Positions 36,227 to 45,820 are shown, counted from the first letter of the stretch. The stretch is DNA of 64,000 bases from Acidovorax sp. Leaf78 (GCF_001422735.1 NZ_LMLZ01000007.1:84597-148596), one strand, 5' to 3'. The notes: generated by a model from the sequence alone, not told the origin. Program-made: numbers and translations.

Positions 36227-37939
36227 ATGAGCGACACCACGTTTGACACCATCATCATCGGCGGCGGCACCGCCGGCGCCCTGCTCGCCAACCGCCTGAG
36301 CGCCGACGGCCGCTACCGGGTGCTGCTGATCGAAGCCGGCCGCAAGGACGACTACCACTGGATCCACATCCCCGTGGGTTATTTGTATTGCATCGGCAAC
36401 CCGCGCACCGACTGGCTCTACCACACCGAACCCGACGCGGGCCTGAACGGCCGCACGCTGCGCTACCCGCGCGGCAAGACGCTGGGCGGGTGCAGCAGCA
36501 TCAACGGCATGATCTACATGCGCGGCCAGGCCCGCGACTACGACCAGTGGGCCGAGCTGACCGGCGACGCCAGCTGGCGCTGGGAGAACACCCTGCCCCA
36601 CTTTCGCCGCCACGAGGACCACTGGCGCCTGGACCAGCCCGGCGGCGTGAATGAAAACTTCAAGCGCCTGCACGGCAACAAGTCCACCGGCAGCACCGGC
36701 GAGTGGCGGGTCGAAAAGCAGCGCCTGCGCTGGGACGTGCTGGACGCCTTCGCCCAGGCCGCGCAGCAGGCGGGCATCCCGGCCACCGACGACTTCAACG
36801 GCGGCGACAACGAAGGCGTGGGCTACTTCGAGGTCAACCAGAAGAGCGGCTGGCGCTGGAACACGGCCAAGGCCTTCCTGCGCCCCACCTGCTACGGCCG
36901 CCCCAACTTCGAGATGTGGACCAGCGCGCAGGCCGCCAAGCTCGTCGTCGAGACCCAGCCCGACGGCACCAAGCGCTGCACCGGCGTGCAGGTGTGGGAC
37001 GGCCACGAGATGGTCACCGCCCACGCCACCGACGAGGTGATCCTGTGCGCCGGCGCCGTCAACTCGCCGCAGCTGCTGCAGCTGTCGGGCATCGGCCCCG
37101 CCGCGCTGCTGCGCCAGCACGGCATCGACGTGGCGGTCGACCTGCCCGGCGTGGGGGCCAACCTGCAGGACCACCTGCAGATCCGCGCGGTGTTCAAGGT
37201 CAATGGCGTGCCCACGCTCAACGCCATGGCCGGCTCGCTGTGGGGCAAGGCCAAGATCGGCCTGGAATACGCGATGAAGCGCAGCGGGCCCATGAGCATG
37301 GCGCCGTCGCAGCTGGGCGCGTTCACGCGCAGCAGCGCGAGCCAGCCCTACCCCAACATCGAATACCACGTGCAGCCGCTGTCGCTCGACGCCTTCGGCG
37401 AGCCGCTGCACAGCTTTCCGGCGTTCACGGCCAGCGTGTGCAACCTCAACCCCACCAGCCGCGGCACGGTGACCATCAAGGCGCCCGACTTCAAGGCCGC
37501 CCCGGCCATCGCGCCCAACTACCTCTCCACGCCCGAAGACCGCCAGGTGGCTGCCGACAGCCTGCGCGTCACCCGCCGCATCGTCGCCCAGCCCGCGCTG
37601 GCCGCGTACCAGCCCGAGGAATGGAAGCCCGGCGTGCAGTTTGAAAGCGACGAAGACCTGGCCCGCCTGGCCGGCGACATCGCCACCACCATCTTCCACC
37701 CCGTGGGCACCACCAAGATGGGCCGCGACGGCGACCCGATGGCCGTGCTGGACTCGCAGATGCGCGTGCGCGACCCGCGCAACGGCCCCGGCGCCGTGGT
37801 GGCCGGCCTGCGCGTGGTGGATGCGGGCGCCATGCCCACCATCACCAGCGGCAACACCAACTCGCCCACGCTGATGCTGGCGGAGAAGGCGGCGGAGTGG
37901 ATCGTGAAGGCGCGGCAGGCGGCACGCCAAACGGCGTGA
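36227..37939 (+). CDS. GMC-family FAD-dependent oxidoreductase (choline dehydrogenase-like)
   Basis: A 570-residue flavoprotein alcohol dehydrogenase/oxidase. FAD motif IIIGGGTAGALLANRLS at the N-terminus, GMC signature 1 around GGCSSINGMIYMRGQARDYDQW, signature 2 GAVNSPQLLQLSGIGP, and catalytic His region IFHPVGTTKMG with C-terminal ITSGNTNSPTLMLAEKAA. No signal peptide; cytoplasmic. Length and motifs fit choline dehydrogenase-like proteins, but there are no betaine genes nearby and the substrate is unknown. Confidence 0.92.
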   Translation: MSDTTFDTIIIGGGTAGALLANRLSADGRYRVLLIEAGRKDDYHWIHIPVGYLYCIGNPRTDWLYHTEPDAGLNGRTLRYPRGKTLGGCSSINGMIYMRGQARDYDQWAELTGDASWRWENTLPHFRRHEDHWRLDQPGGVNENFKRLHGNKSTGSTGEWRVEKQRLRWDVLDAFAQAAQQAGIPATDDFNGGDNEGVGYFEVNQKSGWRWNTAKAFLRPTCYGRPNFEMWTSAQAAKLVVETQPDGTKRCTGVQVWDGHEMVTAHATDEVILCAGAVNSPQLLQLSGIGPAALLRQHGIDVAVDLPGVGANLQDHLQIRAVFKVNGVPTLNAMAGSLWGKAKIGLEYAMKRSGPMSMAPSQLGAFTRSSASQPYPNIEYHVQPLSLDAFGEPLHSFPAFTASVCNLNPTSRGTVTIKAPDFKAAPAIAPNYLSTPEDRQVAADSLRVTRRIVAQPALAAYQPEEWKPGVQFESDEDLARLAGDIATTIFHPVGTTKMGRDGDPMAVLDSQMRVRDPRNGPGAVVAGLRVVDAGAMPTITSGNTNSPTLMLAEKAAEWIVKARQAARQTA

Positions 37940-38033
37940 CTGGGGGCGTGACGGGGGCGTGATGGAGTTTGATAGGGAGCGATGAGGGCTTGATGGCGGC
38001 ATCGCAGGCGGCGGGCTCCAGTACTCCCACCCA

Positions 38034-38092
38034 CCGTTCGGGCTGAGTTTGTCGAAGCCTGTGCCGCGCTTCGACGGGCTCAGCGTGAACGG
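38034..38092. repeat. Palindromic MITE/REP-like repeat family C
   Basis: Inverted arms (CCGTTCGGGCTGAGTTTGTC and GGGCTCAGCGTGAACGG with GCTTCGAC) form a long imperfect hairpin followed by TTTTT. It lies about 95 bases after the GMC gene and may terminate it. A second copy is at 46857. Similar elements occur in many proteobacteria. Confidence 0.75.
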
Positions 38093-38243
38093 TTTTTGTT
38101 GTTTGAAGCCACTGGGCAGGGCCCCGGAACAAACCGCAGCGATTCCCTGCACCACCCGCCAATGCTCGCAGGCAGGCAGTCAATCCAGCGGGATCGGAGT
38201 TGAGCTGAGGTCACCGCCTGTGATGTGACTACCATCGCGCCCC

Positions 38244-38597
38244 ATGTACTCCTCCACCTTCATCTTTGCCACCCGGCAGTTCGACGACACCTTCCACCGC
38301 CTGGACCAGGCGATTGCCACCGCGGCCCGGTCCATCGACGGCTACCTGGGCGAAGAGGCATGGGAGGACACGGCGCGGGGCCTCGTCTCCAACGTGTATT
38401 ACTGGAAGTCGCTCGAGGCGCTGCAGGCGCTCATGAGCCACCCCACGCACCTCGAGGCCAAGGCCGCGCAGGCGCAGTGGCTGAACGGCTACCAGGTGGT
38501 GGTGTCGCAAGTGCTGCGCACCTATGGCGACGACAAGCTCACAGGCCTGCTGCCCACTGCCGCCCTGTTTGCAGGCGGCGGCACTCCCGCGCACTGA
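38244..38597 (+). CDS. Antibiotic biosynthesis monooxygenase-like (ABM) domain protein
   Basis: A 117-residue dimeric alpha-beta barrel-type protein. The pattern YSSTFIFATRQFDD...LDQAIATAARSIDGYLGEEAWED...VSNVYYWKSLEALQALMSHPTHLEAKAAQAQWLNGYQVVVSQVLRTYG fits the ABM/DUF3291-like ferredoxin-fold family. Members include heme-degrading and small oxygenases, but many have no known function. It converges with the next gene. Confidence 0.7.
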   Translation: MYSSTFIFATRQFDDTFHRLDQAIATAARSIDGYLGEEAWEDTARGLVSNVYYWKSLEALQALMSHPTHLEAKAAQAQWLNGYQVVVSQVLRTYGDDKLTGLLPTAALFAGGGTPAH

Positions 38598-38621
38598 GCA
38601 ATACCGGCGGCGAGACACCCG

Positions 38622-38954
38622 CTAGCGGATACCGCCCACATAGCGCGGCACCTCGGGAGCGGGCTCGGGCGCGGCAGGCGCACTGCGCTGGCGCATGGCC
38701 TGGGTCGCCACGTCCAGCAGGGGGCGGCGCGGCGCAGGCGGTGGCACCGCGTGCATGGCGTGGTCCAGCCGGTCGGCCCAGTCGGCCAGTTCGGGCACAC
38801 CGTCTTCCTGGGCGCGCTGGCGCGCAAAGCGCACCACCTCGGCCGCATAGTCCACGTTCACGGCCATCCACTCGGTGTCCGTCACACGCCCCGTCTTGCG
38901 GCGCAGCAGCACGTGCAGGTGGGCGGCAATGGCCAGCTTGTCGGAATCAGGCAT
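38622..38954 (-). CDS. Hypothetical protein
   Basis: A 110-residue protein without a recognised domain. The N-terminal 75 residues are predicted helical (KLAIAAHLHVLLRRKTGRVTDTEWMAVNVDYAAEVVRFARQRA); the rest is Pro/Ala-rich. The start at 38954 has AAGGAG 7 bases upstream, better than the in-frame ATGs at 38972 and 38981. The convergent end is 24 bases from the ABM-like gene. Confidence 0.65.
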   Translation of the reverse strand: MPDSDKLAIAAHLHVLLRRKTGRVTDTEWMAVNVDYAAEVVRFARQRAQEDGVPELADWADRLDHAMHAVPPPAPRRPLLDVATQAMRQRSAPAAPEPAPEVPRYVGGIR

Positions 38955-39034
38955 GGTCGCTCCTTGAGACATAGGGATCACAGTTCAGTGGAAGTAACGT
39001 CTGAAGGTGGCCCTGCCCACGGCCTTCGAGCCCG

Positions 39035-39130
39035 CACGCCCCAGGCGAGGGCCACCGTGGAACTGGCTTCGCCAGGCCACCGGTGGCGTCCCCCCCCAGG
39101 GGGAAGGCGCCGAAGGCGACTCAGGGGGAG
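39035..39130 (-). repeat. Dispersed repeat family A, 3' of amt
   Basis: Well-preserved copy (CACCGTGGAACTGGCTTCGCC, GGTGGCGTCCCC, GGCGACTCAGGGGG) with its box about 9 bases after the amt stop. Confidence 0.85.
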
Positions 39131-39136
39131 CCATAG

Positions 39137-40534
39137 CTACCCCAACCGCTCACGGTGCTGCGCGATGTCCAGCCCCGTCTGCTCGCTCAGCTCGTCCACC
39201 CGCAGGCCCACCACAAAGTTGGTGATCCACAGCAGCACCCCGGTCACCACCAGGCTGTAGGCCATCACGGCGCCCACGCCGATGGCCTGGGTGAGCAGGC
39301 TGCCCGAGGCGCCGCCCACCGTGGGGCTGGCCAGCACGCCGGTGAGCAGCGAGCCCACGATGCCGCCGATGCCATGCACGCCGAACACATCCAGCGAATC
39401 ATCGGCACGCAGCAGGCGCTTGAGCCCCGTGGCGCCCCAGTAGCAGGCCAGGCCCGCCACCAACCCGATGACCACCGCCGAGCGCAGCGTGACAAAACCT
39501 GCGGCAGGCGTGATGGCCACCAGGCCCGCGATGAGGCCCGAGCACAGCCCAAGCAGCGACGGGCGGCCGCGCACGATCCACTCGCCCACCATCCACGACA
39601 GGGCGCCCGCGGCCGCTGCCAGGTGGGTGACCGCCATGGCCAGCCCCGCACGGCCATCGGCCGCCACGGCAGAGCCCGCGTTGAAGCCGAACCAGCCCAC
39701 CCACAGCATGCCGGCGCCCGCCATGGTGAGCCCCAGGTTGTAGGGTTCGAACGGCTCGCGCCCGTAGCCGGTGCGCCGCCCCAGGTACCAGGCGCACACC
39801 AGGCCCGCGACGCCCGCGTTGACGTGCACCACCGAGCCCCCCGCAAAGTCGAGCGCGCCCATCTTTGCGAGCCAGCCGCCGGGCTCCCACACCCAGTGGG
39901 CCACGGGGGCGTAGACCAACAGCGTCCACAGGCTGGTGAAGATGAGCAGCGCAGAAAACCGCATGCGCTCGACCAGCGCCCCCACCAGCAGCGCGGCGGT
40001 GATGATGGCGAAGGTGAGCTGGAACATCGCGTACACCGACTCGGGGATGTGCGGCGCCACATGGCTCACCGCGAGCTTGCCGCCCGCGAGATCGAAGTCC
40101 AGCCCGGCAAAGCCCGCCCGATCCCACCCGCCCAGCCACGGGCTGCCGGGCGTGAAGGCCAGCGAGTAGCCTGCCGCGAACCAACACAGGCTGACCAGCG
40201 CCGCCACCGCGACCACGCTGGCCATGGTGTTGAGCACGTTCTTCTTGCGCACCATGCCGGCATAGAACAGCGCCACGCCCGGCAGCGTCATCAGCAGGAC
40301 GAGAGCGGTAGAGGTCATCATCCAGCCGGTGTGCGCAGCGCTGATGGTGTCCTGCGACATCAGAGTGGGCCGCACCAGCGCGGGCGCAGCCACGGCCCCC
40401 GCCACAGCCGGGGCCGCCACGGCAGCGCCTGCAGCCCCCGCGTCCGGCAGCGTCCCCTGCTGCGCCAGCGCAGCCCCGCACAGCCCCAGACACAACACCA
40501 CCACTGCCACAACCCGGTGCACGACTCCCTGCAT
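39137..40534 (-). CDS. amt: Ammonium transporter
   Basis: Inner-membrane Amt/MEP/Rh channel for ammonium, 465 residues. A signal peptide (about 1-25) and an Ala/Pro/Val-rich stretch (26-58) precede eleven helices. Pore histidines are in GGSVVHVNAG and VFGVHGIGG, and the Amt signature is DFAGGSVVHVNAGVAGLVCA. The start at 40534 has AAGGAG upstream. No glnK PII gene is next to it, which is unusual because the two are normally paired. Confidence 0.93.
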   Translation of the reverse strand: MQGVVHRVVAVVVLCLGLCGAALAQQGTLPDAGAAGAAVAAPAVAGAVAAPALVRPTLMSQDTISAAHTGWMMTSTALVLLMTLPGVALFYAGMVRKKNVLNTMASVVAVAALVSLCWFAAGYSLAFTPGSPWLGGWDRAGFAGLDFDLAGGKLAVSHVAPHIPESVYAMFQLTFAIITAALLVGALVERMRFSALLIFTSLWTLLVYAPVAHWVWEPGGWLAKMGALDFAGGSVVHVNAGVAGLVCAWYLGRRTGYGREPFEPYNLGLTMAGAGMLWVGWFGFNAGSAVAADGRAGLAMAVTHLAAAAGALSWMVGEWIVRGRPSLLGLCSGLIAGLVAITPAAGFVTLRSAVVIGLVAGLACYWGATGLKRLLRADDSLDVFGVHGIGGIVGSLLTGVLASPTVGGASGSLLTQAIGVGAVMAYSLVVTGVLLWITNFVVGLRVDELSEQTGLDIAQHRERLG

Positions 40535-40899
40535 GAAGGCTCCTTCTCGCAAATTGTTACAAGCAAGTTGCACGAGCCATGCCAGCAGAAAATGCCAGGA
40601 ATACACAGGGAAGCCCGGCACCGTGCCCTGTTAAGGGGTCGGGAAACCCCCAATGCACCACCCGGGTGCGGCCGTTACAGTTGCGGCACTCGAAAGCGCG
40701 CTCCGGTGTGCCAAGCGAGGGGCCGAGGAGACACTCTTTCTACCAACAACGATATTCAAAGCACCCAACGAGGTGCAGACCCTTTCCAGGCGCTGGCGAT
40801 CCCAGCGCCTTTTTCTTGCCTGCTCGCAGCGTGTGCGGCCTCCGCCGGGCGCACCGATGACTCCTGAATTGATAGCGCACCGGGTGCGACAATCCAGCG

Positions 40900-41658
40900 A
40901 TGGAATGGATTTTTATCACCCTGGCCTCGCTGCTGGCAGGGTTTGTGGACGCGATCGTGGGCGGAGGGGGGCTGGTGATGGTGCCGGCGCTGTTCGCGGC
41001 TTTTCCGGCGGCGCCGCCGGCCACGCTGCTGGGCACCAACAAGGCCGCGTCGGTGTGGGGCACGGCCATGGCCACCTGGCAGTACAGCCGGCGCGTGCAG
41101 GTGCGGTGGCACGCCATGCTGCCCGCGGCCGCCGCGGGGTTCGCGGGCTCTTTCGCCGGCGCGTGGGCCGTGACGGTGATGTCGGCGGACTTTCTGCGCA
41201 AGCTGCTGCCGCTGGTGCTGCTGGGTGTGCTGGCCTACACCCTGGCCAAGAAGGAGCTGGGGCGGCACCACACGCCGCGCTACAGCGGCCGCACGGAGGT
41301 GGTGGCCGCCAGCCTGATCGGCGTGCTGATCGGTTTCTACGACGGGTTCTTCGGCCCCGGCACCGGCAGCTTCTTCGTCTTTTTGTTCGTGCGGCTGCTG
41401 GGGTATGACTTCCTCAACGCATCGGCGTCGGCCAAGCTGCTCAACTGCGCGACCAACTTTGCCGCCATCGCACTGTTCGCGGCCAAGGGCCACGTGTGGT
41501 GGCACTTCGCGGTGACGCTGGCGGTGGCCAACGTGGTGGGCAGCCTGTTGGGCACGCACCTGGCGCTCAAGCACGGCACGGGCTTTGTGCGCGGCATCTT
41601 CATCGTGGTGGTGAGCACGCTGATCCTCAAGACCGGCTACGACGCATTTCTTCGGTAA
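40900..41658 (+). CDS. Sulfite exporter TauE/SafE family (TSUP) transporter
   Basis: A 252-residue inner-membrane protein with about eight helices in two repeats. The N-terminal repeat contains GFVDAIVGGGGLVMVPALF and LGTNKAASVWGTAMA, and the C-terminal repeat GFYDGFFGPGTGSFFVFLFVRLLGYDFLNASASAKLLNCATNFAA, both TSUP signatures. The substrate may be sulfite, sulfoacetate or another organosulfur anion; context does not decide. Confidence 0.92.
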   Translation: MEWIFITLASLLAGFVDAIVGGGGLVMVPALFAAFPAAPPATLLGTNKAASVWGTAMATWQYSRRVQVRWHAMLPAAAAGFAGSFAGAWAVTVMSADFLRKLLPLVLLGVLAYTLAKKELGRHHTPRYSGRTEVVAASLIGVLIGFYDGFFGPGTGSFFVFLFVRLLGYDFLNASASAKLLNCATNFAAIALFAAKGHVWWHFAVTLAVANVVGSLLGTHLALKHGTGFVRGIFIVVVSTLILKTGYDAFLR

Positions 41659-41760
41659 CCCCCTGAGTCGCCTTCGGCGCCGCCCCCTGGAGGGGGACGC
41701 CCCCAGCGCGGCGGGGCGGCCCCTGCGCGGGGACACTGGGCTGGGGCGCGCCGGTAGCGC
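41659..41760 (+). repeat. Dispersed repeat family A, immediately after the TSUP gene
   Basis: CCCCCTGAGTCGCCTTCGGCGCC begins on the base after the TAA stop. The downstream part is a variant rich in GGGGCGGCCCC. Confidence 0.8.
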
Positions 41761-41890
41761 AGACCGCGCCCTGTAGTCGGCGGCCCAGCCCCTGCGTCCT
41801 GTTGGGGACACCGCTCTAAACCTGTTGTGAATTGGCACACAACGGGGCTTTGAGGGTTGTCCGCAGGCCCAAGGGAAAAATTCGCATATT

Positions 41891-42022
41891 TATAATCGTT
41901 ACCACTTGATGACGGCAGGCTTCGCGTTTTGCGATGCCTGTATGTCCGAACCACCAGCCTCCGGCCTGCTACCCGCATGCCGGATTTTTTGTACCTGAAA
42001 TACCCCTGACAGGACCCCTCCC
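41891..42022 (+). promoter_or_regulatory. Attenuator-like leader of the amino-acid ABC operon
   Basis: A perfect TATAAT (41891-41896; no good -35 seen) precedes a structured leader. Hairpin 1: arms 41916-41920 and 41936-41940 with an inner TCGC/GCGA stem. Terminator-like hairpin 2: TCCGGC (41960-41965) with GCCGGA (41979-41984), then six Ts. GCAGGC at 41915-41920 can instead pair with GCCTGC at 41964-41969, which would break both hairpins. A 29-codon ORF (41909-41998) overlaps all of it and holds four Cys codons (8, 11, 24, 28). No known riboswitch recognised. Confidence 0.55.
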
Positions 42023-42787
42023 ATGAAATTGTTCAAGGCTGTAGCCACCGCCCTCGCGCTTTGCGCCGCTTTTTCCGCCGCCCAAGCCCGCACGCTGGAC
42101 GAGGTCAAGAAGGACGGCAAGATCCTGATTGCGACCGAGGGGCAGTTCGCTCCGTTCAATTTCTTCAACGGCACCACGCTGACGGGCTTCGAAGTGGAGA
42201 CGGCCGAACTGGTGGCCAAGAAGATGGGTGTCACCATCCAGTGGAAGACCCTGGGTTTTGATGCGCTGCTGACCGGACTGCGCCAGGACCGCTGGGACCT
42301 GGTGATCGCCTCGCACGGCATCACCGACGAGCGCGCCAAGGCCGTCACCTTCACCGACCCGCACTACTGCTCGGGCGGCATGATCATCGCCATGGACCCC
42401 GCCATCAAGAGCGCCAAGGACTTGGCGGGCAAGGTGGTGGCCGTGCAGACCGGCACCAGCTACCTCGAGAACGTGCAGAAGGTCTCTTCCATCAAGGAAA
42501 TGAAGAACTTCCCCACCGACGTGGACGCCCGCAGCGCGCTGAACTCGCGCCGCGTGGACGCCTGGGTGACCGACCGCTTCGTGGCCAAGGCCGTGGCCGA
42601 GAAGAACCCCGGCGCGGGCTTCAAGCTGGGCGACATGCTGTTCATCGAGCGCATCGCCGCGGCCGTGGCCAAGGGCAACACCTCGCTGGCCGGCGGCTGG
42701 AACAAGGCCCTGGCCGAAGTCATGGCCGACGGCAGCTATGCCGCGCTGTCCAAGAAGTATTTCAACGAAGACGTCCGCTGCCAGTAA
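42023..42787 (+). CDS. Amino-acid ABC transporter substrate-binding protein
   Basis: Periplasmic type-3 solute-binding protein, 254 residues. Signal peptide (about 1-22, ending AAQA-R). Family pattern: DGKILIATEGQFAPFNFFNG, LTGFEVETAELVAKKMGV, WKTLGFDALLTGLRQDRWDLVIA, KAVTFTDPHYCSGG. Two cysteines in the mature chain (YCSGG and the C-terminal VRCQ) might form a disulfide. Polar amino-acid import is expected; exact ligand unknown. First structural gene of an operon with permease and ATPase. Confidence 0.92.
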   Translation: MKLFKAVATALALCAAFSAAQARTLDEVKKDGKILIATEGQFAPFNFFNGTTLTGFEVETAELVAKKMGVTIQWKTLGFDALLTGLRQDRWDLVIASHGITDERAKAVTFTDPHYCSGGMIIAMDPAIKSAKDLAGKVVAVQTGTSYLENVQKVSSIKEMKNFPTDVDARSALNSRRVDAWVTDRFVAKAVAEKNPGAGFKLGDMLFIERIAAAVAKGNTSLAGGWNKALAEVMADGSYAALSKKYFNEDVRCQ

Positions 42788-42822
42788 GCACGACCCGCTT
42801 GTAGCTACCGGGGTCTTTTTTC

Positions 42823-43605
42823 ATGCTCACTGCCTTTTGGCCGCAGCGCTGGAGCCGCCAGCAGCGCAGCAACGCCACGCTCGTCTCGGCCGTCATCCTG
42901 ATGGTGCTGGCGCTGTCTCTGCTGGGCACATTGCTGTCCTTTTTGCCCGATCCCATCGGCCCCAACGCCCAGGCGTTCTCTGACGGCGCGCGCACCACCC
43001 TGTGGCTCACGCTGATCAGCGGCAGCGTGGGGCTGGTGCTGGGCACCGGCGCGGCACTCGCCCGCACATCGCGCTTTGCAGCGGTGCGCTGGGTCGCGAG
43101 CTTCTACATCTGGGTCATCCGCGGCACGCCGCTCTTGGTGCAGATCCTGTTCGTGTACTTCGCGCTGCCGGTGCTGGTGCCGGGCCTGAACCTGCCCGAC
43201 TTCGCGGCCGCCGTGCTGGCGCTGGGCCTGAACGTGGGTGCCTACAACGCCGAGGCCATCCGCGCCGGGCTGCTGGCCGTGCCGCGCGGCCAGACCGAGG
43301 CGGCCAAGGCCCTGGGCCTGGGGCGGATGCACGTGTTCATGGACGTGGTGTTTCCGCAGGCGTTCAAGTTCTCGCTGCCGCCGCTGGTGAGCAACTTCGT
43401 GGCGCTACTCAAGGACTCGTCGCTGGCCTACGCCATCGGCGTGGTGGAGCTGACCAATGTGGGCAATCGCATCCAGTCGGCCACGTTCCAGCCCATTGCC
43501 ACGCTGTCCACGGTGGCCATCACCTACCTGCTGCTGACCACCCTGGTCACGCAGATCTCGAACGCGGTGGAATACCGCTTCGACGTGGAAGGCCGCAACC
43601 AATGA
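42823..43605 (+). CDS. Amino-acid ABC transporter permease
   Basis: Inner-membrane permease of the HisM/GlnP type, 260 residues, five to six helices. The N-terminal [26 protein letters not shown] and the EAA loop [30 protein letters not shown] are diagnostic. Its TGA overlaps the ATG of the ATPase gene (ATGA), giving translational coupling. It starts 35 bases after the binding-protein gene. Confidence 0.93.
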   Translation: MLTAFWPQRWSRQQRSNATLVSAVILMVLALSLLGTLLSFLPDPIGPNAQAFSDGARTTLWLTLISGSVGLVLGTGAALARTSRFAAVRWVASFYIWVIRGTPLLVQILFVYFALPVLVPGLNLPDFAAAVLALGLNVGAYNAEAIRAGLLAVPRGQTEAAKALGLGRMHVFMDVVFPQAFKFSLPPLVSNFVALLKDSSLAYAIGVVELTNVGNRIQSATFQPIATLSTVAITYLLLTTLVTQISNAVEYRFDVEGRNQ

Positions 43606-44348
43606 CGGGCGCGTCCACACCCTTCATCGTGGTGGACCGGGTCTGCAAGTCGTTCGGCGCGCACCAGGTTCTGAAGGACGTCTCCACCACGTTCAACACC
43701 GGCGAGGTCACCGTGATCATCGGTGCATCGGGCTCGGGCAAGAGCACCTTGCTGCGCGCCATCAACCGGCTCGAACCCCACGACTCCGGCCGCATCACCA
43801 TCGGGGGCGAAGACGTCACCGACGACCTGGCCACGCTGCAAAAGCAGCGCAGCGAGGTCGGCATGGTGTTCCAGCAGTTCAACCTGTTCGGCCACATGAG
43901 CGTGCTGGACAACGTGACGCTGGCCCCCCGCCGCATCCGCCGCACGCCGCGCGCCCAGGCCAACGAGCAGGCCATGGCCCTGCTGCGCCGCGTGGGCATG
44001 CAGGACCATGCGCACAAGTACCCCTGGCAACTGTCGGGCGGCCAGCAGCAGCGTGTGGCCATTGCGCGCGCGCTGGCCATGCAGCCCCAGGTGATGCTGT
44101 TCGACGAGCCTACCTCGGCCCTGGACCCGGAGATGGTGCAGGAGGTGCTCGACGTGATGCGCGAGCTGGCCCGTGGCGGCATGACCATGATCGTGGTGAC
44201 CCACGAAATGGGCTTCGCGCGCGAGGTGGCCGACCGCGTGATGTTCTTCGACCAGGGCCGCATCGCCCACGACGCACCTCCCAGCGAATTTTTCAATAAC
44301 CCCGCCAACGACCGTATCCGAGCCTTCATCGGACGCATGGGCGCCTGA
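43602..44348 (+). CDS. Amino-acid ABC transporter ATP-binding protein
   Basis: Cytoplasmic ATPase of the polar amino-acid uptake family, 248 residues. Walker [11 protein letters not shown]-loop [13 protein letters not shown], signature [15 protein letters not shown], Walker [14 protein letters not shown] and H-loop VVTHEMGFA. The start at 43602 overlaps the permease stop. The longer frame from 43002 is an out-of-frame reading of the permease and should be ignored. A DcaP-like porin follows after 48 bases. Confidence 0.95.
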   Translation: MTGASTPFIVVDRVCKSFGAHQVLKDVSTTFNTGEVTVIIGASGSGKSTLLRAINRLEPHDSGRITIGGEDVTDDLATLQKQRSEVGMVFQQFNLFGHMSVLDNVTLAPRRIRRTPRAQANEQAMALLRRVGMQDHAHKYPWQLSGGQQQRVAIARALAMQPQVMLFDEPTSALDPEMVQEVLDVMRELARGGMTMIVVTHEMGFAREVADRVMFFDQGRIAHDAPPSEFFNNPANDRIRAFIGRMGA

Positions 44349-44396
44349 GATCCAGGTGCTCTGCGACAACCACCACAAGCCCCTACCGGAGTGACC

Positions 44397-45698
44397 ATGA
44401 AACTGAACCACACGTTCCTTGCCCTGCTGGCCGCCGGCCTGTGCAGCCTGCCACCCGCAGCGTTGGCCCAGACCGCCAAGGATTTCGAAGAGATGCGCAA
44501 CGAGCTCAAGGCGCTGCGTGCCGAGCTCAACCAGCTCAAGGCCCAGCAGGCCCAGGCACCGGCTGCAGCGCCCGCGGGCGCGTCGGCATCGGCCTGGAAC
44601 GACCGCATCGACGCGGTCGAGCTCAAGCAGAAGGACGCCGTGGTGCTGGGCGACATTCCGGGAAGCTTCCGCCTGCCGGGCAGCGAGACATCGATCCGCA
44701 TCTACGGTTTTGCAGAAGCCAACATGGTCAAGGACTTCAAGGGCACCGCGCCTGGCGACACCTTCACCAACCTGATGGAGCAGCCCCTGGGTGACAACCA
44801 CTCGGGCAAGGCCAGCCTGACCGCGCAGACCTCGCGCTTCGGCTTCGAGACCTCCACGCCCACCTCCATCGGCACGTTCAACACCAAGATCGAAGCCGAC
44901 TTCTATGCCTACTGCGGCAGCGAGTGCAACCGGGGCCGCCTGCGCCTGCGCCACGCCTACGGCGAGTACGCCGGCTGGCTCATCGGCCAGACCTGGTCGA
45001 CCTTCATGGACACCGACAACCTGCCCGAGACGGTGGACTTCAACGGCCCGCCCGGCGCGACCTTCCGCCGCCCCACGCAGGTGCGCTACACGTACAACGA
45101 CCCCAACCTGGCCAAGTTCCAGTTCGCCATCGAAGAACCCACCGACGGCGCCAGAAGCCCCAACCTGGTGGCCCGCGTGGACAAAGCCTTCGACTGGGGC
45201 AACGTCAACGCCCGTCTGATGTCGCACGAGCAGCGTGTGGACGGCGTGAGCAAGCGCGGCATGGGCTTCGGCCTGGGCGCGGGCTACAAGATCACCGGCA
45301 CCACCACGCTGATGGCGCAGTACACGCGCCTGGACGGCGATGGCGACGGCGCCTACCTGGTGGGCACCAACTACCCGGTGCTGGATGCCGGCACGGTGCG
45401 CCTCGACAAGTCGCACGGCGTGGTGCTGGGCCTGTCCAACGTGTTCAGCGAGAAGCTGCGCGGCACCGTGTCGCTGGGCATGGTGCGCTCGCGCAACAAG
45501 CTGGGCGACGCCTACGTGAACGCGTACGGCGCCGAAGGCAACCACAAGCTGTACCAATGGCACGCCGGCATGTACTACCTGCCGATCAAGAACGTGGAGC
45601 TGGGCGGCGAGCTGATCGGCGGCCGCCGCACGACGTTCGATGGCCAGCAGGGTGACATGCTGCGCCTGAATCTCCAGGCACGCTACCTTTTTAATTGA
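44397..45698 (+). CDS. DcaP-like outer-membrane porin
   Basis: A 433-residue outer-membrane beta-barrel protein. Signal peptide (about 1-24, ending ALAQ), then a coiled-coil stretch (about 28-52, KDFEEMRNELKALRAELNQLKAQ) and a barrel with YGFAEANMVKDFKG and many aromatic/alternating strands, ending LQARYLFN with terminal Asn after Phe. The N-terminal coiled coil plus barrel is the DcaP plan. GGAG precedes the ATG at 44397. It follows the ABC importer closely and may bring the same solute across the outer membrane. Confidence 0.88.
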   Translation: MKLNHTFLALLAAGLCSLPPAALAQTAKDFEEMRNELKALRAELNQLKAQQAQAPAAAPAGASASAWNDRIDAVELKQKDAVVLGDIPGSFRLPGSETSIRIYGFAEANMVKDFKGTAPGDTFTNLMEQPLGDNHSGKASLTAQTSRFGFETSTPTSIGTFNTKIEADFYAYCGSECNRGRLRLRHAYGEYAGWLIGQTWSTFMDTDNLPETVDFNGPPGATFRRPTQVRYTYNDPNLAKFQFAIEEPTDGARSPNLVARVDKAFDWGNVNARLMSHEQRVDGVSKRGMGFGLGAGYKITGTTTLMAQYTRLDGDGDGAYLVGTNYPVLDAGTVRLDKSHGVVLGLSNVFSEKLRGTVSLGMVRSRNKLGDAYVNAYGAEGNHKLYQWHAGMYYLPIKNVELGGELIGGRRTTFDGQQGDMLRLNLQARYLFN

Positions 45699-45699
45699 C

Positions 45700-45820
45700 A
45701 CCCCCTGAGGCGCTGCGCGCCTTCACCCCTCTCTCTACGCGCTGCGCGCTACGGGAGGGGGACGCAGCCAGCGGCCTGGCAGAGCCAGTTCCGCTGCTAC
45801 CTGGCGTGGGCCGCGCCTGT
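45700..45820 (+). repeat. Dispersed repeat family A, 3' of the porin gene
   Basis: CCCCCTGAGGCGCTGCGCGCC starts 2 bases after the stop; the unit then contains an inserted GCGCTGCGCGC palindrome. Confidence 0.8.
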
